Shown: in pieces, positions 5,408 through 10,708 of the stretch | Layout of the letters: each line of letters starts with the position of its first letter | Position numbering within the stretch: the stretch's first letter is position 1 | Origin: Candidatus Roizmanbacteria bacterium RIFCSPHIGHO2_01_FULL_39_8 | Lineage (GTDB): Bacteria; Patescibacteriota; Microgenomatia; UBA1406; GWC2-37-13 | Assembly: GCA_001789355.1 (NCBI GenBank) | Contig: MFZI01000002.1 | Coordinates: 2,747 to 13,454, forward strand | DNA length: 10,708 bases | Direction: 5' to 3' | Notes under the pieces: generated by a model | Databases searched by the model: none | What the model was told of the DNA's origin: nothing | Seen by the model: the letters and a program-made list of their open reading frames with translations, nothing else | Position numbers and translations under genes: made by a program

Positions 5408-6724
5408 TCATCTAGAGCTTTTCCGCTTTAGTTCAGTTAAAATCAGAGTTTTTATGCGTTTTTTTTCGACCTCATTCACTTTCAATTCGAGATTGCCGAT
5501 CTGAACAGAATCTCCGCCCCTTGGTTCCCTCCCCAGCAGTCCAAATACTACTCCGCCGATCGTAACATATCCCTGGCCTTTGATGGGGAGATTGAATTTC
5601 CTTCGAATGCTTTGGGTCGAAACTAAACCATTTACCAAATATGTTCCGTTTGGTTGTTTTTTGATTTCGACGTCGGTCGTATCAAACTCGTCATAGATTT
5701 CGCCCACGATACTTTCAAGTACGTCCTCCAGAGTCACAATACCTGCTGTTCCTCCATATTCGTCATTCACCACCGCCATATGGACTCTTTTTTTCCGCAT
5801 CGCATACAACACGTCGTCTATCCGCTGACCTTCGGGAACATTGATGATCGCTCTTATGATTCCGCTTTTCAAAAGGGAAATATCTTGATTGTGCGTTTTA
5901 AATTTATTCACGTCTTTTTCGTGTACGTAGCCTAAGACCGTGTCTATCGTTACCTTATATACGGGATAACGGCTAAGATTGGATTTGCGGACTAACGTTT
6001 TTAACTCCCTCATATCGATATCTGCACTTACCGCCTCAATTTCTGTTCTTGGCATCATGATATTTTTAACCGGGATATCTCCTAAAGAAAGTATTTTATG
6101 GATCATCTCACCCTCCCGCTTTTCAATGGCTCCGCCTTCGGCGCTTTGCGCCAAAATCATTTTTATTTCTTCTTCGGAGTGGACCAGCTGGTGTGCCGAA
6201 GGAGCTGAAAATCCGAATGGTTTCAAAACTAAAGATCCTGCTCCGTTTAATACCCAGATAAAAGGTTTGAACAGGTTGGTAAAAAACATCAAGGGAGCGA
6301 TGATAAAAAGTGACGTCGCCTCTGATTTTTGCAAAGCAATGGTTTTTGGCGCGAGCTCTCCAAAGACAATATGGAGAAAGGTAATCAGCGAAAAAGCGAT
6401 AATGACTGCAAGCGTGTGTGCCGTAATAATTGATGCCTCGTTCGGCAAAAAGGAGAGGAATGGTTCGAGAAAGCGCGCAAGAGCCGGTTCGCCGATCCAT
6501 CCGAGTGCCAAACTTGCCAAAGTGATCCCGAGTTGGGTAGCGGAAATATAACTTTCGAGCTCATTGAGGGCTTTGAGGACCATCCTGGCTGGAGTGATTC
6601 CTTTTTTCGCCAACTCTTCGATACGCGTCTTACGAATCGCAACCAGTGCAAACTCTGCAGCCACAAAAAAGCCATTGAGAAAAACCAGAAGCACAACAAG
6701 AATAATCTGGAACAAAAATGTCAT
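5408..6724 (-). CDS. CNNM/CorC-HlyC family membrane protein with CBS pair
   Basis: A complete 438-residue member. Residues 1-195 form the CNNM (DUF21) membrane domain with hydrophobic segments near 3-30, 62-80, 99-123 and 138-168, including GFFVAAEFALVA and the family motif FGELAPKTIA (121-130). CBS1 spans about 215-275 (IMMPRTEI, YPVYK, GYVHEKD) and CBS2 about 285-345 (VHMAVVNDEYGGTAGIVTLEDVLE, broken here into its parts VVNDEYGG and VTLEDVLE). A CorC_HlyC domain closes the protein at 355-433 (VTIGG, PRGGD). Family members are inner-membrane proteins tied to Mg2+/Co2+ transport or membrane protection; calling them hemolysins is historical. The CBS pair probably binds a nucleotide. A second paralog's end lies at 1-154. 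The start has its own extended -10 promoter just downstream of the secreted-protein gene. Confidence 0.95.
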   Translation of the reverse strand: MTFLFQIILVVLLVFLNGFFVAAEFALVAIRKTRIEELAKKGITPARMVLKALNELESYISATQLGITLASLALGWIGEPALARFLEPFLSFLPNEASIITAHTLAVIIAFSLITFLHIVFGELAPKTIALQKSEATSLFIIAPLMFFTNLFKPFIWVLNGAGSLVLKPFGFSAPSAHQLVHSEEEIKMILAQSAEGGAIEKREGEMIHKILSLGDIPVKNIMMPRTEIEAVSADIDMRELKTLVRKSNLSRYPVYKVTIDTVLGYVHEKDVNKFKTHNQDISLLKSGIIRAIINVPEGQRIDDVLYAMRKKRVHMAVVNDEYGGTAGIVTLEDVLESIVGEIYDEFDTTDVEIKKQPNGTYLVNGLVSTQSIRRKFNLPIKGQGYVTIGGVVFGLLGREPRGGDSVQIGNLELKVNEVEKKRIKTLILTELKRKSSR

Positions 6725-6729
6725 GTCCC

Positions 6730-6738
6730 ATTATAGCA
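6730..6738 (-). promoter_or_regulatory. Extended -10 promoter of the CNNM/CorC gene
   Basis: The minus strand reads TGCTATAAT, a perfect TGn-TATAAT, five bases from ATG 6724. This implies a leaderless or near-leaderless mRNA. An 8-bp palindrome GACTAGTC (6744-6751) sits just upstream, in the -10/-35 spacer. The -35 region lies in and next to the end of the upstream gene and is weak. Confidence 0.7.
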
Positions 6739-6754
6739 GGACGGACTAGTCAGC

Positions 6755-7264
6755 CTAATATGCTCCGTACCCTGTTGGATTAGCGTGAGCAAACCACAGA
6801 TGGCCTGGTCCGAAATTTGGGTCTATTCCCTGATCCATAATTACCGCAAATTGTCCCCATATGCCATATCCTCCGTCAGGAACTAAAGATGGGTCAGCAA
6901 CATAATCACCTACCCAGACTATTTTGTAATGCCACACGGCCCCAGACCCACCATCGACTTTACCATTCCATTCATTATTTTCCCACGCCTGATAACCATT
7001 TGGATCAGTCCAGCCTTCGGCATTTCCTCTATCCCACTCTGCATTCCATTTCATAACTAGTTTATCTTTGGCATAAACACCTAAATAGTCTGCAGGCAAT
7101 CCTTTAGCAAGAGACCAACTCTCTCCAGTGCCATTGAAAAGTCTTGCCGTGTAGTTATATCCGAATTCGTTAAATCCTTTGCCTGTCGGTTGCACAGCAG
7201 AAACTGAAGTTGTAGCTAAAACAAGCACGAAAGTAAAAAAAGCGAACACTAATAGTTTCTTCAT
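6755..7264 (-). CDS. Secreted Trp-rich protein of unknown function
   Basis: A 169-residue protein starting MKKLLVFAFFTFVLVL, a textbook signal peptide (KK, hydrophobic core, V-S-A cleavage motif ending at Ala23). The mature part of about 146 residues has 10 Trp (about 7%), no Cys, and many Gly, Asn, Asp and Tyr. Segments include FNEFGYNYTARLFNG, KWNAEWDRGNAEGW, ENNEWNGKV and GPGHLWFAHANPTGYG. I recall similar conserved proteins of unknown function in Patescibacteria, but no named domain. The aromatic content suggests a beta-rich extracellular or surface protein that might bind sugars or surfaces, which is speculative. The start is ATG 7264, with a near-perfect Shine-Dalgarno eight bases upstream; the in-frame GTG at 7273 lies inside that site and is rejected. 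Confidence 0.82.
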   Translation of the reverse strand: MKKLLVFAFFTFVLVLATTSVSAVQPTGKGFNEFGYNYTARLFNGTGESWSLAKGLPADYLGVYAKDKLVMKWNAEWDRGNAEGWTDPNGYQAWENNEWNGKVDGGSGAVWHYKIVWVGDYVADPSLVPDGGYGIWGQFAVIMDQGIDPNFGPGHLWFAHANPTGYGAY

Positions 7265-7270
7265 TTTTAT

Positions 7271-7280
7271 CACCTCCTTT
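7271..7280 (-). promoter_or_regulatory. Strong Shine-Dalgarno site of the secreted-protein gene
   Basis: The minus strand reads AAAGGAGGTG and continues TGA-like as GATAAAA to ATG 7264. This is a full match to the usual 16S anti-Shine-Dalgarno core with eight bases from AGGAGG to the ATG. It is the only convincing Shine-Dalgarno site before a gene in the window. Confidence 0.88.
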
Positions 7281-7299
7281 CATGTTCTATTTAAAGTTT

Positions 7300-7328
7300 A
7301 GTATAGCAGAGATTAATACTAGTGATCA
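7300..7328 (-). promoter_or_regulatory. Promoter of the secreted-protein gene
   Basis: The minus strand has an extended -10 TGCTATACT (7308-7300) with a -35-like TGATCA (7328-7323) at 17-base spacing. The predicted leader is about 30 bases, unlike the near-zero leaders elsewhere in the window. The -35 region lies within an 8-bp palindrome GTGATCAC (7322-7329), a possible operator. Confidence 0.62.
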
Positions 7329-7336
7329 CCTGTATA

Positions 7337-7738
7337 TTAAATATTGCTTCTTTTTAAATCCCAAAAATCATAGAGTACTGATGCTAAGTAAAGAATAACC
7401 AAACTCAGATTGAAAACATGAAAATTTCCGATTAAGACAACCGCAAGGATTGCGGTCATCTCCAAAGATATTCCAATAAGTAACATTAATAATCCTGTGG
7501 TTATGTGTGCCAAGATTCTACTTCCTGTATCTTTATGATCGACTTTTTCATACGTGAAGGCGAAGTTTCCAAAACAAGCGGTGACAGCCAATATACTTAC
7601 TGCAACTAATAGGCTTCCTGCCGATGTTTGATCGATGCCTGAACTTTGGATAAAATTCTGGATACTCAAATAAGAAGGAACAAGGAGGATAAGGATTATA
7701 ATATTTTTAATCAAATTCTCCCAATAAATTTGCTTCAT
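7337..7738 (-). CDS. Small multi-pass membrane protein, unknown function
   Basis: A 133-residue hydrophobic protein that I cannot assign to a family. Hydrophobic segments lie near residues 9-28 (LIKNIIILILLVPSYLS), 42-62 (SLLVAVSILAVTACFGNF), 76-103 (ILAHITTGLLMLLIGI and AILAVVLIG, one or two passes) and 106-124 (FHVFNLSLVILYLASVLY). A short loop KVDHKDTGSR (65-74) and a charged tail WDLKRSNI are on the same or opposite sides depending on the count. No transporter or enzyme motif is evident. It lies upstream of the secreted-protein gene on the same strand, but each has its own promoter, so a functional link is only positional. It diverges from the histidine phosphatase gene. Confidence 0.78.
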   Translation of the reverse strand: MKQIYWENLIKNIIILILLVPSYLSIQNFIQSSGIDQTSAGSLLVAVSILAVTACFGNFAFTYEKVDHKDTGSRILAHITTGLLMLLIGISLEMTAILAVVLIGNFHVFNLSLVILYLASVLYDFWDLKRSNI

Positions 7739-7745
7739 AGTAAGA

Positions 7746-7751
7746 AGTATA
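7746..7751 (-). promoter_or_regulatory. -10 box of the small membrane-protein gene
   Basis: The minus strand reads TATACT, seven bases from ATG 7738, predicting a leader of zero or one base. The -35 region is T-rich and not clearly defined. It lies back to back with the phosphatase promoter. Confidence 0.55.
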
Positions 7752-7775
7752 TAATACAGAAAAGTTTAAAAAAAG

Positions 7776-7803
7776 TTGCTTTGCGGAGATCACATTATAT
7801 AAT
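7776..7803 (+). promoter_or_regulatory. Promoter of the histidine phosphatase gene, leaderless architecture
   Basis: A -35-like TTGCTT (7776-7781) and a perfect TATAAT (7798-7803) are separated by 16 bases. Exactly six bases separate the -10 from the GTG start at 7810, so the mRNA should begin with the start codon itself. Confidence 0.72.
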
Positions 7804-7809
7804 TATCGT

Positions 7810-8421
7810 GTGAAAAGTGTTTATTTGGCTCGCCACGGTCATTTAGAATTACCAACGGGGGGTGACGGCGTGCAGCTGTTATATGGACCCAATGATCCAC
7901 TGAGTCAAAAAGGCTTCGAACAAGCTGACATGTTAGCTGATTTCCTATTTAAGACAGCCGCATTTGCCCGAATTGAAACAAGCCCCAACCTTCGCGCCTT
8001 CCAAACAGCAGAGAGAATAAGTATAAAATTCGGAGGAATTCCTATCATTTCGCATAAAGGGTTGAGGGCAGCCGATCTCCTTTATTATAGTAATCAACCT
8101 TTAGTTCGTTTTTTACAAGACGGACAAAATCCTTTCTCTGTTGCTCATGAAGGAAACGAAACACTTGAAGAATATGAAAAAAGAGTGTTAGAGACATTCG
8201 AAGAAATTACCTTTAACAGAAATGATCCTGTACTTATTGTAGGACACGGAGAAGCTATAAAACTCCTCATGCATAGACTCAGACATCCTGAAGGCCCTCC
8301 TAGCTTTGGTGAATCAGTCGATTATGGCCAAGCCTTAGGACTTACACTGGACGAGTATGGAAAGCTCATACATTCCGTAAGCATCCCTGAGGAAACAAAA
8401 CCACGAGGAGAACTTCGATAA
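7810..8421 (+). CDS. Histidine phosphatase superfamily protein (phosphoglycerate-mutase-like)
   Basis: A 203-residue branch-1-type histidine phosphatase. The catalytic motif is ARHGH (Arg8, His9), the second phosphate-pocket Arg is Arg62 in TSPNLRAFQTAE, and the second catalytic His is His146 in LIVGHGE. These residues transfer phosphate through a phosphohistidine. The substrate is open: homologs include phosphoglycerate mutases, sugar phosphatases and protein phosphatases. The start is GTG at 7810; MKSVYLARHG fits the usual short lead to the RHG motif, and a TATAAT box six bases upstream agrees. The C-terminus (about 188-203) is polar and follows a YGKLIHSVSI strand. Cytoplasmic. It converges with the MDR oxidoreductase gene, with four bases between the stop codons. 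Confidence 0.93.
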   Translation: MKSVYLARHGHLELPTGGDGVQLLYGPNDPLSQKGFEQADMLADFLFKTAAFARIETSPNLRAFQTAERISIKFGGIPIISHKGLRAADLLYYSNQPLVRFLQDGQNPFSVAHEGNETLEEYEKRVLETFEEITFNRNDPVLIVGHGEAIKLLMHRLRHPEGPPSFGESVDYGQALGLTLDEYGKLIHSVSIPEETKPRGELR

Positions 8422-8438
8422 AACCTTAGTCTTTTATC
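8417..8438. terminator. Inverted repeat across the convergent gene ends
   Basis: GATAAAA and TTTTATC form a perfect 7-bp stem around an 8-base loop and span both stop codons of the convergent genes. The stem is almost all A-T with one G-C pair, so any terminator function, in either direction, would be weak. Confidence 0.3.
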
Positions 8439-9367
8439 TGTATTACTACTTTTCCTCTTGGATGGCCTAGCTCTTGATGAATGAAGGCTTCTTTGGCTTG
8501 ATCTAAAGGAAATACTTTATCGACATTAACTTTGATTTTACCGCTGTCTACCAGTTCTGCCAAACGAGTAAGATGTTTAGTATTCGTCTTCGTTCCTTGT
8601 CCAATACCAATTACGCCATATTTCCGAACTAAATCTGGATTTGGTTGACCAAGCATCGATACAAGCACTCCGCCCCTCTTAAGGACAATAAAAGATCTGT
8701 CAGTAGTTTCGCCGCCTACTGTATCATATACAGCATCAAAATCTTTTAATATCTCTTCAAACTTCTGTGTTTTATAATTGATCACCTCAACTGCTCCTAA
8801 TTGTTTGACAAAATTGATATCATCTCCGCCCACTGTCGTTGCCACATAAGCTCCGAGTGCTTTTGCAAGTTGGATCGCAACATGCCCGATTCCTCCTGCT
8901 CCGCCATGAATGAGAATCTTTTGTTTACTTTTCAATTTAGCATGTTCTTCCAGAGCTTGAATCGTGCTCGATCCAACGAGAGGCAAAGCAGCCGCTTGTA
9001 TAAAATCTGCTGATTTTGGTTTTTGAGCAATATTTATTGTATTTGCCGCTGCCAATTCGGCGAAAGAGCCAGATCCTCCATTTGCAATGCTTGCGCTCCC
9101 GAATACCTCGTCTCCTATTTTAAAGTCATTTGCTTGTTTTCCTACCTCCTTAACATTCCCGGCAAAATCTCCTCCCAGCGTGGCAGGAAATTGAAGCTGA
9201 ATATAATCTCTTGCGTATCCTGCTCTTAATTTTGCATCAAAGGGATTTATGCTTGTCGTATGGACCTCGACCAACACTTGATTATCTTTGATTGCCGGCT
9301 TTGGAGCATCAGGATTAATCTCGATAACCTCCGGTCCTCCGTATCTGTTGATCTGTGCCGCTTTCAT
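8426..9367 (-). CDS. NADP-dependent zinc-free MDR oxidoreductase (quinone-reductase-like)
   Basis: A 313-residue medium-chain dehydrogenase/reductase of the zeta-crystallin/quinone oxidoreductase type. An N-terminal GroES-like domain (about 1-120) has TTSINPFDAKLRAG, PATLGGDFAG and GDEVFG. A Rossmann domain (about 125-265) carries GGAGGIGHVAIQLAK (155-169) for NAD(P)H binding. The C-terminus returns to the GroES-like fold (FPLDQAKEAF, GHPRGKVVIQI). The zinc ligands of alcohol dehydrogenases are absent, as expected for this subfamily. It probably reduces quinones or reactive enones with NADPH; the substrate is not determinable. The start is ATG 9367 (MKAAQINRYGG), the normal family start. An AT-repeat, TATATATATAT, immediately precedes the ATG and may include the -10. 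It lies 28 bases downstream of a VOC-fold gene on the same strand. Confidence 0.93.
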   Translation of the reverse strand: MKAAQINRYGGPEVIEINPDAPKPAIKDNQVLVEVHTTSINPFDAKLRAGYARDYIQLQFPATLGGDFAGNVKEVGKQANDFKIGDEVFGSASIANGGSGSFAELAAANTINIAQKPKSADFIQAAALPLVGSSTIQALEEHAKLKSKQKILIHGGAGGIGHVAIQLAKALGAYVATTVGGDDINFVKQLGAVEVINYKTQKFEEILKDFDAVYDTVGGETTDRSFIVLKRGGVLVSMLGQPNPDLVRKYGVIGIGQGTKTNTKHLTRLAELVDSGKIKVNVDKVFPLDQAKEAFIHQELGHPRGKVVIQIKD

Positions 9368-9395
9368 ATATATATATAAAAAATTAGCTAAAGGA

Positions 9396-9755
9396 TTACT
9401 TATCTTCCCAGGGGGTCATGAGTTGAAAGTAATTCCCATCCGGATCTGCAAAAGTCGCGATCCATGCGCCTTGCATTTCATAGGGTTCTTTGATGACAGT
9501 AGCGCCAGTCTTTTTTATCCGCTCAAATTCCTCTTTCACTTCTTTTGTCTCCAGATTAAACATCACCCGTGCAGGCTCTTTCGCTTTTCCCTTGATTTCC
9601 GAATGAGGGCCAACTGAAAGAAATGCATTTCCTACAGACCATCCCGCCCACTCTTCTTCATCCATATCCGGTTTTTTTCCGAATACTTTCTCGTAGAATT
9701 CCGCGAGCACTTTTGGCTGGGAAGATCCGATCATGACTGAATTTAAGTTGAGCAT
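9396..9755 (-). CDS. VOC superfamily protein (glyoxalase/bleomycin-resistance fold)
   Basis: A 119-residue two-module VOC protein. The first beta-alpha-beta-beta-beta unit includes LAEFYEKVFGKKPD, and the second includes EFERIKKTGATVIKEP and TFADPDGNYFQLM, a VOC signature ending. The metal positions look incomplete: no His occurs in the first strand (NLNSVMIG), and the last-strand ligand, usually Glu, is Gln111. Metal-dependent glyoxalase activity is therefore unlikely; binding or sequestration of a small molecule, or another reaction, is possible. It has its own promoter with a -10 exactly six bases from the ATG. Upstream on the same strand is a second VOC protein of a different subgroup; downstream is the MDR oxidoreductase. 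Cytoplasmic. Confidence 0.9.
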   Translation of the reverse strand: MLNLNSVMIGSSQPKVLAEFYEKVFGKKPDMDEEEWAGWSVGNAFLSVGPHSEIKGKAKEPARVMFNLETKEVKEEFERIKKTGATVIKEPYEMQGAWIATFADPDGNYFQLMTPWEDK

Positions 9756-9761
9756 ATATTG

Positions 9762-9792
9762 ATTATAAACGATCTAAAAGACGAGCTGTAAA
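9762..9792 (-). promoter_or_regulatory. Promoter of the first VOC gene, leaderless architecture
   Basis: On the minus strand a perfect -10 TATAAT (9767-9762) lies exactly six bases from ATG 9755. A TTTACA (9792-9787) lies upstream with a rather long 19-base spacer, so the -35 is less certain than the -10. Confidence 0.65.
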
Positions 9793-9821
9793 TTTTTAGT
9801 AAGAATTTTATTAGGAAAAAA

Positions 9822-10211
9822 CTAACGCGATGGTTGAAGCATACCTATACGATTTCCTTCCGTGTCTTTCGTCATTACAAATGTGCCAATTCCTTGGATA
9901 TTCATTGGCTTACCAAGAATTTTTCCTCCGGCCTTTTTTACCAACTGCACGTGTTTTTTGAGATTATCAACTGCGATGACAAGGTGTGGGACCGTGCCAT
10001 ATGAGCCTCTCTGATAAAATCCTCCGTTTATCGCTCCTTTCTTTTTGTGCATGCCTTTTTTATCTATGGGTGAAGTCGTAGCCAAGAGATAATCACCCAT
10101 ATCGGCCCCGAGCTGATTCATCTGCCAACCAAAAACATTTTCATAAAATTTTTTAACCCGCTTTCTGTCTTTTGCGGGCATCTCGAAGTGAACGACAGGA
10201 TTCATTTTCAT
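9822..10211 (-). CDS. VOC superfamily protein (second, distinct subgroup)
   Basis: A 129-residue VOC-fold protein with the start NPVVHFEMPAKDR, then KKFYENVFGWQM, MGDYLLATT, GAINGGFYQRG, a central HLVIAVDNL strand, KKAGGKILGKPM, and the ending TKDTEGNRIGMLQP. This matches a widespread small VOC subgroup with one His in the first strand (His8). The second-module strand position that often holds Glu reads GMLQ, so a full metal site is doubtful. Substrate unknown. Two ATGs are close together: 10211 (MKMNP) and 10205 (MNP). Relatives usually begin MNPVVHFE, so 10205 may be the true start. No Shine-Dalgarno site is seen before either. A gap of 117 bases separates it from the upstream gene. Confidence 0.9.
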   Translation of the reverse strand: MKMNPVVHFEMPAKDRKRVKKFYENVFGWQMNQLGADMGDYLLATTSPIDKKGMHKKKGAINGGFYQRGSYGTVPHLVIAVDNLKKHVQLVKKAGGKILGKPMNIQGIGTFVMTKDTEGNRIGMLQPSR

Positions 10212-10292
10212 AATAAGAAATGAACTTATAATTTTAAGATTGTAACAAAAAATTATTTCTCGTTATATGTGAGATAGGTAATAAAATACTTC

Positions 10293-10313
10293 GAGGATTA
10301 GTTTTCATTCCTC
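10293..10313. terminator. Inverted repeat after the right-edge gene, possible terminator
   Basis: GAGGA and TCCTC form a 5-bp GC-rich stem with an 11-base loop, 15 bases downstream of the right-edge gene's stop. On the minus strand it is followed by GAAGTATTTTATT, which is T-rich but lacks a clean U-run. The 117-base gap (10212-10328) otherwise holds only AT-rich DNA in which I cannot pick a confident promoter for the VOC gene. Confidence 0.3.
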
Positions 10314-10328
10314 TTGCTATGAAATTCT

Positions 10329-10708
10329 CTACATCTGTTCTTTTATTTGAGCTTCATTTTCATTTCCAAATGAAATAAGTATGCTGTCTCCAGAATGAAT
10401 CACTTCATCAAGAACATTATCATTTCTTTCTCCATTCAGGTAAAATTTTAGGCTTCCTCCTTGACCAGTACAGAAAGTCTCACCTAATCCCGTTGTTAAA
10501 CATTCTTTGGTCAGCTTAAATGGGAGCGTCTTGAAGAAATCATTCCACGTGACTCCCTTTTTTCTGACTTGAACTTTATTGGGTTCTCCCGATTGAATAT
10601 ATGCGTGTGGCGATAAATTATGATACATGGATGCAGAAAAATCCCGAAATATCCCGTTGGTAAAAATGGCAAATGAAGCGTCATAGCTAACTCTTTCTGG
10701 CTGCTTTT
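10329..10708 (-). CDS. Conserved hypothetical protein, C-terminal 125 residues (5' end outside window)
   Basis: The frame is open without a stop from TAG 10331-10329 to the right edge, so the internal ATG at 10628 is not the start; 26 more codons precede it in frame (beginning KQPERVSYDASFAIF). Visible parts include SASMYHNLSPHAYIQ, a segment VTWNDFFKTLPFKLTKECL, a Cys pair (ECLTTG and TFCTGQG, 11 residues apart), and an end resembling a beta-grasp strand pair (LKFYLNGE, then HSGDSILISFGNE). I recall relatives in Patescibacteria annotated as hypothetical; some related proteins carry an N-terminal membrane anchor and a His-rich region. The Cys pair may form a disulfide, which would fit an extracytoplasmic location, but the N-terminus is not visible. 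Function unknown. Confidence 0.78.
   Translation of the reverse strand, partial: KQPERVSYDASFAIFTNGIFRDFSASMYHNLSPHAYIQSGEPNKVQVRKKGVTWNDFFKTLPFKLTKECLTTGLGETFCTGQGGSLKFYLNGERNDNVLDEVIHSGDSILISFGNENEAQIKEQM

Noticed and set aside
5979..6551. A 190-codon open frame on the plus strand opposite the CNNM/CorC gene.
   Set aside because: It is the antisense shadow of a strongly conserved membrane-protein gene and has no recognisable domain or promoter.
7271..7273. GTG as the start of the secreted protein, adding three residues (MIK).
   Set aside because: It lies inside the Shine-Dalgarno sequence. ATG 7264 has ideal spacing and gives a standard signal peptide.
7281..7283. An upstream ATG in the leader of the secreted-protein gene, out of frame, overlapping the Shine-Dalgarno site.
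   Set aside because: It has no Shine-Dalgarno of its own and its frame shows no protein-like sequence; probably chance.
9368..9378. TATATATATAT just before the MDR oxidoreductase start, as a possible microsatellite or phase-variable promoter.
   Set aside because: Only about five TA units; too short to call phase-variable without population data.
1..10708. CRISPR arrays, insertion sequences, tRNA genes, toxin-antitoxin or phage genes.
   Set aside because: No repeated spacer pattern, transposase, cloverleaf, or recognisable toxin or phage motif was found on either strand.

Overview
The window looks like ordinary chromosome from a small-genome, AT-leaning bacterium, most likely a member of the Candidate Phyla Radiation (Patescibacteria, perhaps a Microgenomates-type lineage). 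This is inference. It rests on the style of the stand-alone receiver protein, on two proteins that resemble conserved hypothetical proteins I remember from that group (the Trp-rich secreted protein and the right-edge protein), and on short genes packed tightly together. TGA is used as a stop (for example for the receiver gene), so the recoded TGA genetic code of Gracilibacteria/SR1 does not apply. I see no tRNA, rRNA, CRISPR array, insertion sequence or phage gene. No gap between genes exceeds about 120 bases.

Layout, left to right. At 1-154 (+) lies the C-terminal end of a CNNM/CorC-type membrane protein. From 166 to 2260 (-) there is a leftward run: cupin, a small charged protein, a PAS-HisKA sensor that lacks its kinase ATPase domain, a single-domain response regulator, and a minimal O6-alkylguanine alkyltransferase that overlaps the regulator by 4 bp. 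obg (2335-3276, +) diverges from the cupin gene. A small DUF1059-like protein (3298-3495, -) is followed by an exonuclease/GIY-YIG endonuclease fusion (3617-5014, +) and an unrecognised 108-aa protein (5060-5386, +). Then come, leftward, a complete CNNM/CorC protein (5408-6724), a secreted Trp-rich protein (6755-7264) and a small multi-pass membrane protein (7337-7738). A histidine phosphatase (7810-8421, +) converges on a leftward group: a quinone-oxidoreductase-like MDR protein, two VOC-fold proteins, and the C-terminal part of a protein that runs off the right edge.

The most striking feature is not a gene but how the genes start. At least seven start codons sit 5-9 bases downstream of a near-consensus -10 box (TATAAT, TATACT or TATAGT), so their mRNAs should begin at or within a few bases of the start codon, with no room for a Shine-Dalgarno site. 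Two others (obg and the exonuclease fusion) would have leaders of only about 6-8 bases. The clear exception is the secreted protein, which has a leader of roughly 30 bases and a near-perfect Shine-Dalgarno sequence.

Functionally the window mixes DNA repair (alkyltransferase, exonuclease/GIY-YIG nuclease), ribosome assembly (Obg), a reduced signalling pair, envelope proteins (two CorC types, the secreted protein) and small metabolic or detoxification enzymes. I find no convincing evidence of a novel defence or mobile system.
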